From JAGVSR01 sp964458265 (GTDB taxonomy: Bacteria > Pseudomonadota > Alphaproteobacteria > Rhizobiales > Hyphomicrobiaceae), in NCBI GenBank assembly GCA_964458265.1, contig CAYWIF010000003.1, positions 1 to 64,000 of the forward strand: 64,000 nt of DNA. The letters are read 5' to 3'. Made by a program: the position numbers and the translations under genes. The stretch's first letter is position 1, and the number at the start of each line of letters is the position of its first letter. The notes beneath the pieces were generated by a model that searched no databases, had not been told where the DNA came from, and saw only the letters and a list, made by a program, of their open reading frames with translations. Positions 24,265-33,340 of this stretch are shown here, in pieces.

Positions 24265-26514
24265 ATGGGTGGGTCCAGGCGGGGTCGCAGGAAGGGCCGC
24301 GTGACGCGCGCTGCCGCGCCGGCGCGCCGGGCTGCTGCCACTTTATTCCGGCTGGTCTCGGGTGGCAGCAACAGCGGTGGCCGTGGGGGCAAAAAGGCGG
24401 CGCCGACTGCGTCGCGCATGCGCGCGTTGCTTGCCGTGCCGCTCATGCTGGCGTCCGCCGGGTCACTCGTGCTGGTGGCGATGCTCGTCACGTACACGTT
24501 CACAATTCCCGATCCGTTGACGCTTCGAACGAACGTCTCGGGTCAGCCGATCCGAATTCTGGCTCGCGACGGCAGCGTTCTGGCCGAGCGAGGAACGGCG
24601 CACGATTACATTCCGCTCGGCCTCCTGCCAAAGCGCGTGATCGAGGCGGTCATCGCAACCGAAGACCGGAAATTCTGGACCCATTGGGGCTTTGATCCCG
24701 CCGGGCTGCTGCGGGCGTCGCTGGTCAACCTGCGGTCGGGACGCTTCGCGCAGGGCGGCTCGACGCTGACACAGCAATTGGCCAAGAACCTTTTTCTCTC
24801 GCCGGAGCGGACGCTGGGGCGCAAGATCGAGGAAGTGGTGCTGGCGCTCTGGCTGGAGTTGCGGCTGAGCAAATCCGAGATCCTCGAACTCTATCTCAAT
24901 CGCGTCTATTTCGGCGGCGGCGCTTATGGAATCGAGGCCGCGGCGCAACGCTATTTCGACAAATCGGCGCGCTCGCTGACGCTTGCCGAAGCGGCGGTCA
25001 TTGCCGGCTTGTTGAAGGCGCCGTCGCGTTTCGCGCCGACGTCAAACCCGCGGCTCGCCATTGCCCGAAGCCACAGCGTGCTGGCCAAGATGCACGATGC
25101 CGGTTTCATTACTGCGGCAGAAGCACTGAACGCGCGCGCCAAGAGGGTCGTTTTTGCCAACGTTCGCCGCGACATCGAACGCCAGGCCGCGGACTATGCG
25201 ATCGACTTCGTGCTCGATCAGATGCCCGACGCGCTGGGCGGCGGCAACGGTGAAATCATCGTCGAGACGACCATCGACCGGACGCTGCAGCGGCACGCGG
25301 CGGCGGTGGTGGCGGAGGCGATCCGGGAGGACGGCGCAGCGCTCAATGCGAGTCAGGCCGCCGTGGTGGTTTTGGATACCGCGGGGGGTGTCAGGGCCTT
25401 GGTTGGCGGCCGGTCATACGCGGAGAGCCAATTCAACCGCGCGGTCAAGGCTATGCGGCAGCCGGGATCAGCCTTCAAGCCGTTCGTTTATCTGGCGGCA
25501 CTTGAAAAGGGCTATACGCCCGACAGCGTGGCTTACGATCTACCCTTCAATCTCGACGGCTGGTCGCCCAAGAACGACAACGGCCGGTATAGCGGTGCGA
25601 CGACACTGCGGCAGGCGCTCGCGCAGTCGATCAACACGATTGCCGTCCGTCTCATGATGGATGCCGGGCCGGCCAAGGTCGTCGCGTTGGCGCAGCGGCT
25701 CGGGATCGAGGCGCCGCTCAGAGCCGAGCCGTCACTGGCGCTCGGGACCTCGGAAGTTTCGCTGCTTGAGCTGACCAGCGCGTACGGCGCGTTCGCCGCA
25801 GGCGGCGTGGTCAACGAAACGCAAGTGATCCGGCGCATCCGTTCGAGCAGCGGCCGGGTTCTTTATGCCCGAACTGCACCGGCCAGCGAACTTGTGGCGT
25901 CGCCTGGATCAATCGCGGCGCTGAACGGGATGATGCAAACGGTCGTCGATCGCGGCACGGGCAAGCGCGCCGGACTGGCGAAACACGCAACGGCGGGCAA
26001 GACGGGCACCAGTCAGGATTTTCGCGATGCCTGGTTCGTCGGCTATACGGCCCATTACGCCGGCGGCGTGTGGACGGGAAACGATGACGGCCGACCCATG
26101 AAAAACGCGACGGGCGGTAACCTTCCGGCGTTGATCTGGAACCGCGTCATGGAGCAAGCGCACGCGGGGCTCGATAGCCTGCCGCTCGCCGGCACGCAAT
26201 CGGTGCCGGAAGCGCAGGGCTACTACGCGAGTGACCGGCGCGCGGCACCAGAACTGTTGCCTTGGCAGATGCCGACGACGTTGAAGCCGGTTTCCAAGCC
26301 GAAGCGGGCGCCGGAAAAGCGTGCCGATCCTGTGCGTTATCCAAAGGAGCGCATCGACGATGGCTTTATCGCGCGGGCGCTATCGGAATTGCCGGAGGAT
26401 GGTTCGCTTCAGCCGGGAGCGCGAGAAGAAGCAGCGTTACCGCAACGCCCACGGCCGCAGCCGCCTCCGGGACTGATGTCGCTGGGTGTAGGACTTGGCA
26501 CGGCGCGGCCTTAG
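24265..26514 (+). CDS. mrcA: Penicillin-binding protein 1A (bifunctional glycosyltransferase/transpeptidase)
   Basis: The 749-residue protein polymerises and cross-links peptidoglycan. A basic cytoplasmic tail is followed by one membrane segment (about 53-80), the GT51 domain with catalytic Glu133 in EDRKFW and STLTQQLAKN, and a transpeptidase domain with Ser402-x-x-Lys405 (PGSAFKPF), Ser455-Ile-Asn457 and Lys579-Thr-Gly. The Pro/Arg/Lys-rich C-terminus is unstructured. ATG 24265 is chosen; a TTG at 24208 would add 19 residues. It is monocistronic and convergent with the YgjP-like gene, whose stop is 6 bp away. Confidence 0.94.
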   Translation: MGGSRRGRRKGRVTRAAAPARRAAATLFRLVSGGSNSGGRGGKKAAPTASRMRALLAVPLMLASAGSLVLVAMLVTYTFTIPDPLTLRTNVSGQPIRILARDGSVLAERGTAHDYIPLGLLPKRVIEAVIATEDRKFWTHWGFDPAGLLRASLVNLRSGRFAQGGSTLTQQLAKNLFLSPERTLGRKIEEVVLALWLELRLSKSEILELYLNRVYFGGGAYGIEAAAQRYFDKSARSLTLAEAAVIAGLLKAPSRFAPTSNPRLAIARSHSVLAKMHDAGFITAAEALNARAKRVVFANVRRDIERQAADYAIDFVLDQMPDALGGGNGEIIVETTIDRTLQRHAAAVVAEAIREDGAALNASQAAVVVLDTAGGVRALVGGRSYAESQFNRAVKAMRQPGSAFKPFVYLAALEKGYTPDSVAYDLPFNLDGWSPKNDNGRYSGATTLRQALAQSINTIAVRLMMDAGPAKVVALAQRLGIEAPLRAEPSLALGTSEVSLLELTSAYGAFAAGGVVNETQVIRRIRSSSGRVLYARTAPASELVASPGSIAALNGMMQTVVDRGTGKRAGLAKHATAGKTGTSQDFRDAWFVGYTAHYAGGVWTGNDDGRPMKNATGGNLPALIWNRVMEQAHAGLDSLPLAGTQSVPEAQGYYASDRRAAPELLPWQMPTTLKPVSKPKRAPEKRADPVRYPKERIDDGFIARALSELPEDGSLQPGAREEAALPQRPRPQPPPGLMSLGVGLGTARP

Positions 26515-26520
26515 CCGACG

Positions 26521-27279
26521 TCACGAGCCGCTCTCGACACCGTAGCGGTGCAAATCCATTCCGTAGATGCGCAGCCAGCGTTTGGCCTCGTCCATGGCCG
26601 GGCAGGTCTCGCGGACCAGAGCCCAGAAGCGGGGACCGTGGTTCATTTCGCGCAGGTGCGCGACTTCGTGGGCCGCGACGTAGTCGAGGATCGGCGGCGG
26701 AGCGAGGACAAGACGCCAGGAAAACGACAGTCCGCCGGTCGTCGAGCAGGAACCCCAGCGGCTGGTCTGATCGCGGATCGTCAGGCGGCCGGGCGAAACG
26801 CCAAGCCGGCCGGCGTGAAAGGCAACGCGCTCCTGCAGATCGGCGCGGGCTTCTTTGGCAAACCAGAGTTCGAGGCGTTTGACGGCAGCCGCCAGTTCGC
26901 CAGGCGCGTGCAGTTCCGGAAGCGGATGCGCTTCGATCCGGCGGACGACGCGGCGGCGCGGCACTTCGCCCGGCATGACGACGCGATGCGCGATGCCGCG
27001 CACGGGCACGAGCATCGCGTTGCGAAACGGTATCGGGGCGGGCAGGCTGTCGAGACGCTCGCGCACCCATTCGAGATTGCGATGCAGGAACGAGCCGGCT
27101 TCCTCGATGCCACACTGCACAGGCAGCGTGACGATGACGGCGCGGCGCGTGCGGCTGACGCGCAAGGTCAGGCGGCGGGCAGCGGGATGATGCCGGACCT
27201 CGACCGGTGCCCCGATGCGCTCGGTCTCCCGCTTGGGGAGCGTCGTCAATCGGGATACTTTGGATTTGCGCATGAACAT
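26521..27279 (-). CDS. YgjP-like (DUF45) zinc metallopeptidase
   Basis: The 252-residue protein belongs to the YgjP/WLM-like group of soluble metallopeptidases. The zinc motif is AAHEVAHLREMNHGPRFW with His204, Glu205, His208 and a third ligand at His214; the family landmark RWGSCS is at about 174-179. Nothing suggests secretion. Substrates are unknown for the family; some relatives are linked to DNA-repair-associated proteolysis. A second in-frame ATG lies two codons inside (27273). It is followed upstream by a 298-bp spacer before the SCO gene on the same strand. Confidence 0.85.
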   Translation of the reverse strand: MFMRKSKVSRLTTLPKRETERIGAPVEVRHHPAARRLTLRVSRTRRAVIVTLPVQCGIEEAGSFLHRNLEWVRERLDSLPAPIPFRNAMLVPVRGIAHRVVMPGEVPRRRVVRRIEAHPLPELHAPGELAAAVKRLELWFAKEARADLQERVAFHAGRLGVSPGRLTIRDQTSRWGSCSTTGGLSFSWRLVLAPPPILDYVAAHEVAHLREMNHGPRFWALVRETCPAMDEAKRWLRIYGMDLHRYGVESGS

Positions 27280-27577
27280 CCTCGACTGAGCGGCACCACG
27301 ACCGTGGTGATCGGATTTTGCCGCCCTTGTCTTGAGCCGTGTGACAACCGATACGATGCCGAACCGGAGCGTACGTCAATGGTGCAATTGGTGACCCGTC
27401 ATGCGCGCCGACGCAAAAACGAACAAGGACTGCATCTCTCCACCTAACAAGTTCGGCGGGATGTGGGCGAGCGGTATTTTTTCGATGCGCATGTGCGCAA
27501 TTGACTGTTGCCGCGCGGTGTCATGTGCGGCCAGGCACCGATGACCAGCAGTGACGTTGCGGAGCATTAAAATCCGA

Positions 27578-28180
27578 TCACAACGCGGCAGCAATTGCAT
27601 CAGCGAGGGCATTCGCCTCAGTGGAATGCGGGAAGTGCTTTGCGTACTCGCCGTTCGCGTTCATGAAGTAGAAAAATGAGCTGTGATCGATGTTGTAACG
27701 TGATGGATCGTTCGCGTCGGGAACTTTCACGGCGTACACGCGATAGGCTTTGACGGCGGCTTTCACTTCGTCCGGTGTGCCAGTCAAGCCTTCGATCGAG
27801 GGATGAAAACTCTTGATGTAGTCGGCGAGCGCCTGCTGCGTATCGCGTTCGGGATCAACCGTTATGAACAGCGTGGACAGCTTGGTCGCCTTATCACCCA
27901 ACTTGTCGAGTGCGACGGTTAGTGTCTGGAGCCCCGATGGACACACGTCGGGACAATTCGTGAAGCCGAAGAACACGAGCATGGGCTTGCCGGCATAGTC
28001 CTTCTCGGTGCGGCGCTGGCCCTTCGTATCGACCAGACTAAATGGGCCGCCGATCGCCACACGGCCCGAACTCGCCGCCTGCTGCGGCGCCGTCCCGCCG
28101 GGGACGTTGAGGCTCATGTACGCGGCGCCCGCTCCGGCGACGAGGCCGAGTGCCAGTGCGACCAGAAGTTTAGAGGCCAT
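27578..28180 (-). CDS. senC: SCO1/SenC family copper chaperone
   Basis: The 200-residue membrane-anchored thioredoxin-fold protein delivers copper to the CuA site of cytochrome oxidase. It shows an N-terminal anchor (about 4-25), the copper motif CPDVCP with Cys76 and Cys80 and the third ligand His166 in NIDHSSFFYF. The frame is open to 28411, but ATG 28180 has a GGAAGG site and fits the family. It is divergent from regB, the arrangement known in Rhodobacter as senC-regA-regB neighbours, so redox control by RegA is likely. TlpA, a reductant of this pathway in Bradyrhizobium, is also in the window. Confidence 0.92.
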   Translation of the reverse strand: MASKLLVALALGLVAGAGAAYMSLNVPGGTAPQQAASSGRVAIGGPFSLVDTKGQRRTEKDYAGKPMLVFFGFTNCPDVCPSGLQTLTVALDKLGDKATKLSTLFITVDPERDTQQALADYIKSFHPSIEGLTGTPDEVKAAVKAYRVYAVKVPDANDPSRYNIDHSSFFYFMNANGEYAKHFPHSTEANALADAIAAAL

Positions 28181-28396
28181 TTGCAATGCTTCCTTTCCGG
28201 GGCCGGCCGCCCATGGCGGCGTCACCGCGCAAAATGCGCGATTGCGGTACAACGCGGGCGGTGGAGACTTGACCGGCGCGCCCGCCGGTGCGGAGATAGC
28301 GGCACGGACTGAGACTTGCAACGCCAGCGGGCGTGTGGTTGTGAACGGACGACCGGCGGGGCGAGGCAAGCCCGCCATGGAAGGACCCACTCGGCC

Positions 28397-29812
28397 GTGC
28401 CGTCCGAACAATCAATTCTGAGCCGGCTGTGGCAGGCGGGCGACGAAGACAGTCAGCTCCGTCTGCAGACGATCGTGCGGCTGCGGTGGCTTGGCGTATT
28501 GGGTCAGCTCGCCGCGATCGGGATTGTCGCACTGGTTCTCGACTTCCGGTTGCCGGTCGGCTGGTGCCTATTCCTGATTGCATGTTCGGCGTGGCTCAAC
28601 GTGTTTCTGGCTGTGCGCTATCCCGCGCGGCACCGGCTATCGGCGCGGCTGGCGACGGTGCTTTTGGCGTACGACATCGTTCAATTGGCGGCGCTGCTCT
28701 ATTTCACCGGCGGGGTGCAGAATCCGTTCACGATGCTGCTGGTCGTGCCGGTCACCGTCTCGGCGGCAACGCTGCCGCCGCGGCATACCATAGTGCTGGC
28801 GTCCATGGCGGCGCTGGCGACGGCGGCTCTCACCTATACGCACTATCCATTGCCGTGGCATGCCTATCAGCCGCTTCAGCACCCGCTGCTTTACAACCTC
28901 GGCATTCTGAGCGCGGTCATCGCGACGATGCTGTTCATGGCGCTTTATACGCGGCGGCTGACGCGCGAGAGCAAGCTCATGTCGGCGGCGTTGACGGCAA
29001 CCGAACTGGTGCTGGCGCGCGAGCAGAAGCTGCATGCGCTCGATGGGCTGGCTGCGGCGGCAGCGCATGAACTGGGGACGCCGTTGTCGACGATCGTGCT
29101 GGTGACCAAGGAAATGCAGGCGGGCCTACCGAAGGACAGCGCGCTGGCGGAAGATGTGGAACTGTTGCGCCAACAGGCCCTCAGATGCCGCGAAATTCTC
29201 CAGAAGCTGACGAAGCATCCGACCGAACAGGACCCACTGCACGGCAATATCTCCTTGCAGGAGATGCTTGAGGAAGCCGCCGCGCCCTACATGAACGACG
29301 GCAAGCCGATCCACATCTTCGTGCATCCGGCGAGCGGCACGTCGGGGACAGTACAAGAGCAACCGCTGTCGGCCCGCAAACCAGGTGTGCTGTATGGCCT
29401 CGGCAATCTCGTCGAGAACGCGATCGACTTCTCGCAGCGGCGGGTGGATTTGACCGGCGAGTGGGATCAGGCAACGGTGTCCGTTACGCTGACGGACGAC
29501 GGGCCGGGGTTCGCGCCGGAAATTATCGATTCCCTCGGGGAACCGTACGTCACGTCCCGGCCCATGGGGGCGCGCAAGAGCGGCGGCAAGGCTGGGGGGC
29601 TCGGGCTCGGGTTCTTTATCGCCAAGACTCTCTTGGAGCGGTCGGGCGCGCGGGTCACTTTGGAAAACAAGCAGGCGCCGCAAAGGGGAGCGGTGGTGCG
29701 GCTGGTTTGGCAGCGCGAAGCGTTCGAGGCGGGAGCGGAGCGGTCCGGGCCCGGGACGGCGCTGCCCCGGCCGCAGGTCCGGCCGTCCGCCGTCGAGGTC
29801 TACGACCGTTAA
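28397..29812 (+). CDS. regB: Redox sensor histidine kinase RegB/ActS/PrrB
   Basis: The 471-residue kinase has about six membrane segments in the first 190 residues, the quinone-binding box GGVQNPF at 105-111, an H-box AAAHELGTPLS with His224 and, 40 residues on, Cys264 in LRCREIL, the position of the redox-active cysteine of RegB. The ATPase domain shows NLVENAIDFS, DDGPGF and GGLGLGFFIAK. The start chosen is GTG 28397, with a GGAAGG site about twelve bases upstream; a TTG at 28316 would add 27 residues with poor sequence. The pair controls respiration, nitrogen and carbon fixation genes in relatives. It is divergent from the SCO gene. Confidence 0.93.
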   Translation: MPSEQSILSRLWQAGDEDSQLRLQTIVRLRWLGVLGQLAAIGIVALVLDFRLPVGWCLFLIACSAWLNVFLAVRYPARHRLSARLATVLLAYDIVQLAALLYFTGGVQNPFTMLLVVPVTVSAATLPPRHTIVLASMAALATAALTYTHYPLPWHAYQPLQHPLLYNLGILSAVIATMLFMALYTRRLTRESKLMSAALTATELVLAREQKLHALDGLAAAAAHELGTPLSTIVLVTKEMQAGLPKDSALAEDVELLRQQALRCREILQKLTKHPTEQDPLHGNISLQEMLEEAAAPYMNDGKPIHIFVHPASGTSGTVQEQPLSARKPGVLYGLGNLVENAIDFSQRRVDLTGEWDQATVSVTLTDDGPGFAPEIIDSLGEPYVTSRPMGARKSGGKAGGLGLGFFIAKTLLERSGARVTLENKQAPQRGAVVRLVWQREAFEAGAERSGPGTALPRPQVRPSAVEVYDR

Positions 29813-29905
29813 TCTATTTACCAATGTGGAGGCATGCGTTTTCGGTGGGTTTGCCCTTGGCGAGTCGAAAGCAAGACTATAGTTTGCCGCACGTGGAGGA
29901 CCCCC

Positions 29906-30469
29906 GTGACCGAAGATCTGTCATTCAAGCCCGACGAACTGCCGGAAGATCGCTCCCTTATCATCGTCGATGACGACCGTGCGTTCTTGCAGCGCATGGT
30001 CCGCGCGATGGAGCAACGCGGCTTTCTTGTGCGAAGCGCCGTGACCGTCGCGGAGGGCATCGACCTCGTCCGCCAAAGTGCACCTGCCTTTGCCGTGATC
30101 GACTTGCGGCTGGAGGACGGCAACGGGCTGGACGTGATTTCGGAATTGACCCGGGTCCGGCCCAATGCACGGATCATCGTTTTGACGGGGTATGGCAACA
30201 TCGCGACCGCCGTGACGGCGGTCAAACTCGGCGCCGTCGATTATCTGGCCAAGCCGGCCGATGCCGATGACGTGACCGATGCGCTGCTGGCGCCGCCCAA
30301 TTCCAAGGCGCCGCCGCCGGAGAACCCGATGTCGGCCGACCGGGTCCGCTGGGAACACATTCAGCGCGTCTATGAGCTGTGCAACCGGAACGTGTCGGAG
30401 ACCGCGCGGCGGCTCAACATGCACCGGCGGACGCTGCAGCGCATCTTAGCCAAGCGCGCGCCGAAGTAA
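29906..30469 (+). CDS. regA: Response regulator RegA/ActR/PrrA
   Basis: The 187-residue protein is the cognate regulator: a receiver domain with acidic pocket VDDD (21-24), phospho-acceptor Asp66 in IDLRLEDGNGLDV, Thr94 and Lys116, then a proline linker (PPNSKAPPPENP) and a Fis-type helix-turn-helix (NVSETARRLNMHRRTLQRIL). The helix-turn-helix sequence is characteristic of RegA and nearly invariant in alphaproteobacteria. GTG 29906 is used because GGAGG lies six bases before it; the frame is open to 29834. It follows regB by 93 bp. Confidence 0.95.
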   Translation: MTEDLSFKPDELPEDRSLIIVDDDRAFLQRMVRAMEQRGFLVRSAVTVAEGIDLVRQSAPAFAVIDLRLEDGNGLDVISELTRVRPNARIIVLTGYGNIATAVTAVKLGAVDYLAKPADADDVTDALLAPPNSKAPPPENPMSADRVRWEHIQRVYELCNRNVSETARRLNMHRRTLQRILAKRAPK

Positions 30470-30479
30470 GGCATCCCGC

Positions 30480-30995
30480 TCAGATTTCCTTGGCTTCACT
30501 GCGGACCTTCAAGGCCGGATCGATCGTCGCTGCCAAGCGCAGCGCGGCCGTGCGGGCAAAGCGTAACGTCAAGACCTTGCGGCGCGCCGGGGCGAGCGGC
30601 GGGGCAGGTTTCGCGGGCCGCAAGATTTCGGCGGCGTAGCGGTCCGCGAGGATCAGGCCGCAGTCGTCGGGGAGGAAGTGGCGGGGAAATTCCGGCGTCA
30701 CGGCGAAGTAGAAGCGGTCGCAATAGCCGGCATATTCGGTCCACTTCTGGTCGGAGCGAAAGTCGGCCAGGCTTGATTTGATTTCGACGATCGTCAAAGT
30801 GCCGTCACGATCAATTGCGGCGATGTCGGCGCGGCGGCCGTTGGGAAGGCTGAATTCCGAGATTGGTGTCAGCCCGGCGTCGATCAGCATGCGCGACGTT
30901 CCACGCAGAATCGCTAGTGCAACCGGGTCGGCGGCGAGCGGCGTTTCGCCTGCGGGGTTGGGCGCTGCAATCGGAACGGTTCGCGAACTGGCCAT
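30480..30995 (-). CDS. mmcB: MmcB family DNA repair protein
   Basis: The 171-residue protein has the nuclease-like core of MmcB, an SOS-linked repair factor in Caulobacter: SEFSLPNGRRADIAAID followed by LTIVEIKSSLADFRSDQKW, in which Asp, Glu and Lys (D...EIK) form a PD-(D/E)xK site. The tail is basic. ATG 30995 replaces an upstream frame start at 31055 that would overlap the mutM region. It is divergent from mutM with only 69 bp between the starts, so the two repair genes probably share a control region. Confidence 0.88.
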   Translation of the reverse strand: MASSRTVPIAAPNPAGETPLAADPVALAILRGTSRMLIDAGLTPISEFSLPNGRRADIAAIDRDGTLTIVEIKSSLADFRSDQKWTEYAGYCDRFYFAVTPEFPRHFLPDDCGLILADRYAAEILRPAKPAPPLAPARRKVLTLRFARTAALRLAATIDPALKVRSEAKEI

Positions 30996-31064
30996 GAGGC
31001 ATTTTTGGCCAGCGGGCACGCCGTTGTCCAGTCTGGAGCGGCGCCGGCCGCACACGAGGTAGTC

Positions 31065-31958
31065 ATGCCGGAGTTGCCGGAGGTCGAAACCGTTCGCCGC
31101 ATCCTAGAGCGGGCTCTCATCGGGCAGAGGCTGGCGCGCGTCGAGCTCCGCCGCAGCGGTCTGCGCTTTCCGTTTCCGGAAAACTTCGCGGCGAGGCTGA
31201 CCGAGCGGACCGTTGTGGGGGTCGGACGCAGGGCCAAATATCTTAAAGTGCTGCTCGACAGCGGCGACGTTCTGGTCGTGCACCTGGGCATGACGGGCCG
31301 GTTCATTCTTGGATCGGCGGGCGGCGGAGATGAGCGCGGTGTGGTTGCGGGCCAATACGTCATCGAGACCGGCCACCTGCCGCAGCACGATCATGTGATT
31401 ATCGAAACGGCCGATGGCTTGCGGATCGTTTTCAATGATCCGCGCCGGTTCGGCTACATGCTGCTGGAGCCGGAGGCGCACATTGAGACCCATGTTCTGT
31501 TCCGGAAGCTGGGCGTGGAGCCGCTCAGCAATGCCTTCGACGCGGCAACGATCGCGCAGCGCGCTCAGGGACGGCGCAGCGATTTGAAGGCATTTCTCAT
31601 GGACCAGCGGATCGTCGCCGGCCTAGGCAACATTTACGTGTGTGAGGCTCTGTTCCGGGCCAGCCTGTCGCCACGGCGGCGGGCCGGTACGATTGCGACG
31701 CGGAGCGGAAAGGCGAACCAGCACAGCGAGCGGCTCGCGACGGCCATCCGGCACGTTCTGTTGGAGGCGGTGGATGCCGGCGGATCGACATTGCGGGATT
31801 ACCGGCAGCCCGACGGCGCCGCCGGCGGTTTTCAAGACCGGCACGATGTTTATGATCGGGCAGGGGAGCCTTGCCGGAAGCCGGGGTGCAAGGGTGTTAT
31901 CAGGCGTCTCGTGCAAGCCGGGCGGTCGACGTTCTGTTGCCCGAAGTGTCAAACGTAG
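31065..31958 (+). CDS. mutM: Formamidopyrimidine-DNA glycosylase (8-oxoguanine repair)
   Basis: The 297-residue enzyme removes 8-oxoguanine and nicks the strand. It begins PELPEVETVRR: Pro2 is the nucleophile and Glu3 the catalytic acid. The conserved Lys lies in GRRAKYL, the H2TH region in FLMDQRIVAGLGNIYVCEA, and the zinc finger CRKPGCKG...CCPKCQ closes the protein. Upstream frame to 31005 is discarded because the mature N-terminus must begin at Pro2. It is divergent from mmcB. Confidence 0.97.
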   Translation: MPELPEVETVRRILERALIGQRLARVELRRSGLRFPFPENFAARLTERTVVGVGRRAKYLKVLLDSGDVLVVHLGMTGRFILGSAGGGDERGVVAGQYVIETGHLPQHDHVIIETADGLRIVFNDPRRFGYMLLEPEAHIETHVLFRKLGVEPLSNAFDAATIAQRAQGRRSDLKAFLMDQRIVAGLGNIYVCEALFRASLSPRRRAGTIATRSGKANQHSERLATAIRHVLLEAVDAGGSTLRDYRQPDGAAGGFQDRHDVYDRAGEPCRKPGCKGVIRRLVQAGRSTFCCPKCQT

Positions 31959-31971
31959 CGGGCCCAAATCA

Positions 31972-32559
31972 TCAGGGCGAAGGCCGCCGCGTCTGCGTGA
32001 TGTAGGCAAAGTAACACAGCCCAACGATGGCGAAGCCGCCGAACAGGAAGATGTAATTCGCCGGCCAGTCGCCTTTCGCCGTTTGCAGCTTGCCGGACGC
32101 AAGCAGGAAAATGAGACCGGCCGTGACCGCGAGGCTGTGCAGGATGGTCAATACGACCGGCGGCGGATCATTGGCTCCACTCGCCCCCAACTTGTGAACG
32201 TAGTAGAGCAACCCGGCGGCGATCAGCGCAGCGGCCGTCCCGTATTGGAACCCATGCTGCCAGCTCACGCCGGTCAATCCGTAGATCGCGAAAAAAGCCG
32301 CTGCCGCCCAGGCGTAAACGAGCGCGGCGAGCCGCGTGTTCCGGCGCATGGTGTGAAACAAAAGGTCCGGGCTGGTTGAGCCGGTGGCGGTCCAGGCGGG
32401 ACGGTTGACGCGCCATGCGACAATGAGAACGAAGACCGCATAGGCGAGTGCCGAAAGTATCGTGACAAGGCGTGCGTTTTCCGACGCGCCATAAGCCATG
32501 CCGGCCGCACTCAGGATGAGGGCTGCGACGACACTGGCGATCAAAGGCTGGAGTGACAT
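31972..32559 (-). CDS. Membrane protein, paralogue of its upstream neighbour
   Basis: The 195-residue protein has about six hydrophobic segments and no recognisable enzymatic motif. It resembles the adjacent gene at 32572-33177 along its length: LVYAWAAAAFFAIYG versus LIYTWGALALFVTYF, and GDWPANYIFLFGG versus RDWAAQTIFLFGA. The two are 12 bp apart on the same strand and surely one operon. The function is unknown; the size and topology recall small integral membrane proteins of no assigned role. Confidence 0.75.
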   Translation of the reverse strand: MSLQPLIASVVAALILSAAGMAYGASENARLVTILSALAYAVFVLIVAWRVNRPAWTATGSTSPDLLFHTMRRNTRLAALVYAWAAAAFFAIYGLTGVSWQHGFQYGTAAALIAAGLLYYVHKLGASGANDPPPVVLTILHSLAVTAGLIFLLASGKLQTAKGDWPANYIFLFGGFAIVGLCYFAYITQTRRPSP

Positions 32560-32571
32560 TCGACGTACCTG

Positions 32572-33177
32572 TCAGGCTGCAGGCGCGCGGTTGCGCGTCA
32601 GGAATAGCGCGGCGGCGCTCAGTGCGGCCAGGGCGATGGCCCCGAACAGGAAAATAGTCTGTGCCGCCCAATCCCGCTTTTCAACATTGAGAAACTGCTT
32701 GTCGGGATCGACCATCAAACCGATGACGGCGGCCACGGTGCCGACGAACTGGACGATGGTGAGGATGCGTCCCAGCTTCAGGAGCGTCGCATCGTTCTTG
32801 CCGCGTTCGGCGTCCTTCGACATGGTTGCGGCGAACAGCAAGCTGACGGCGGCGACGAGCGCCAGTGCGCCAAAGAAAACCGGCCACTCGCGCCACTCCG
32901 GCAGAACAAAGAAGTAAGTGACGAACAGCGCCAGCGCGCCCCAGGTGTAAATCAGCCCCATATACCGCGCGGTCGACGCGGAAACCGCACTGGGTGATGC
33001 GCCACGGCTTTCCAGATGAAAGAGTTCGCGCAGTCCCATTGCCGCGATGGCAAGACTTATGAAAGCGGTGGCTGCCATGAAGTAGAGTGGCGCTCCGGAG
33101 CCGGCGGCCAGAATGACGGCGCAGGTTCCAGCGGTCAGCGTGGTCATCCAAACGATCAGCGAATTCTTGTCAATCAT
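32572..33177 (-). CDS. Membrane protein, first of a tandem paralogous pair
   Basis: A 201-residue protein with about six membrane segments. ATG 33177 (MIDKNSLIVWMTTLTAGT) is used because the frame to 33435 runs through the 3' end of ppk2 on the same strand with shadow-type sequence. A short charged loop (SKDAERGKNDATLLKLGR) lies between segments four and five. It shares the conserved end W-A-x-x-I-F-L-F-G with the downstream paralogue. I do not recognise the family. ppk2 is upstream on the same strand, 163 bp away. Confidence 0.75.
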   Translation of the reverse strand: MIDKNSLIVWMTTLTAGTCAVILAAGSGAPLYFMAATAFISLAIAAMGLRELFHLESRGASPSAVSASTARYMGLIYTWGALALFVTYFFVLPEWREWPVFFGALALVAAVSLLFAATMSKDAERGKNDATLLKLGRILTIVQFVGTVAAVIGLMVDPDKQFLNVEKRDWAAQTIFLFGAIALAALSAAALFLTRNRAPAA

Positions 33178-33340
33178 GGGTGCTTGCCAAATTTGGGCCG
33201 AGGTGCGGGACCTTGGTTGTTGTGCCGTGTCCGACGCATAGCCTGAACTTGGGTCCACCTCAAAGAGGTCGTGCCAAGGGTCAATACTTATCCAAGGCTG
33301 TTGGTGTTTGCTCGCCGCATATTTCTCTGGGCCAGATAGA

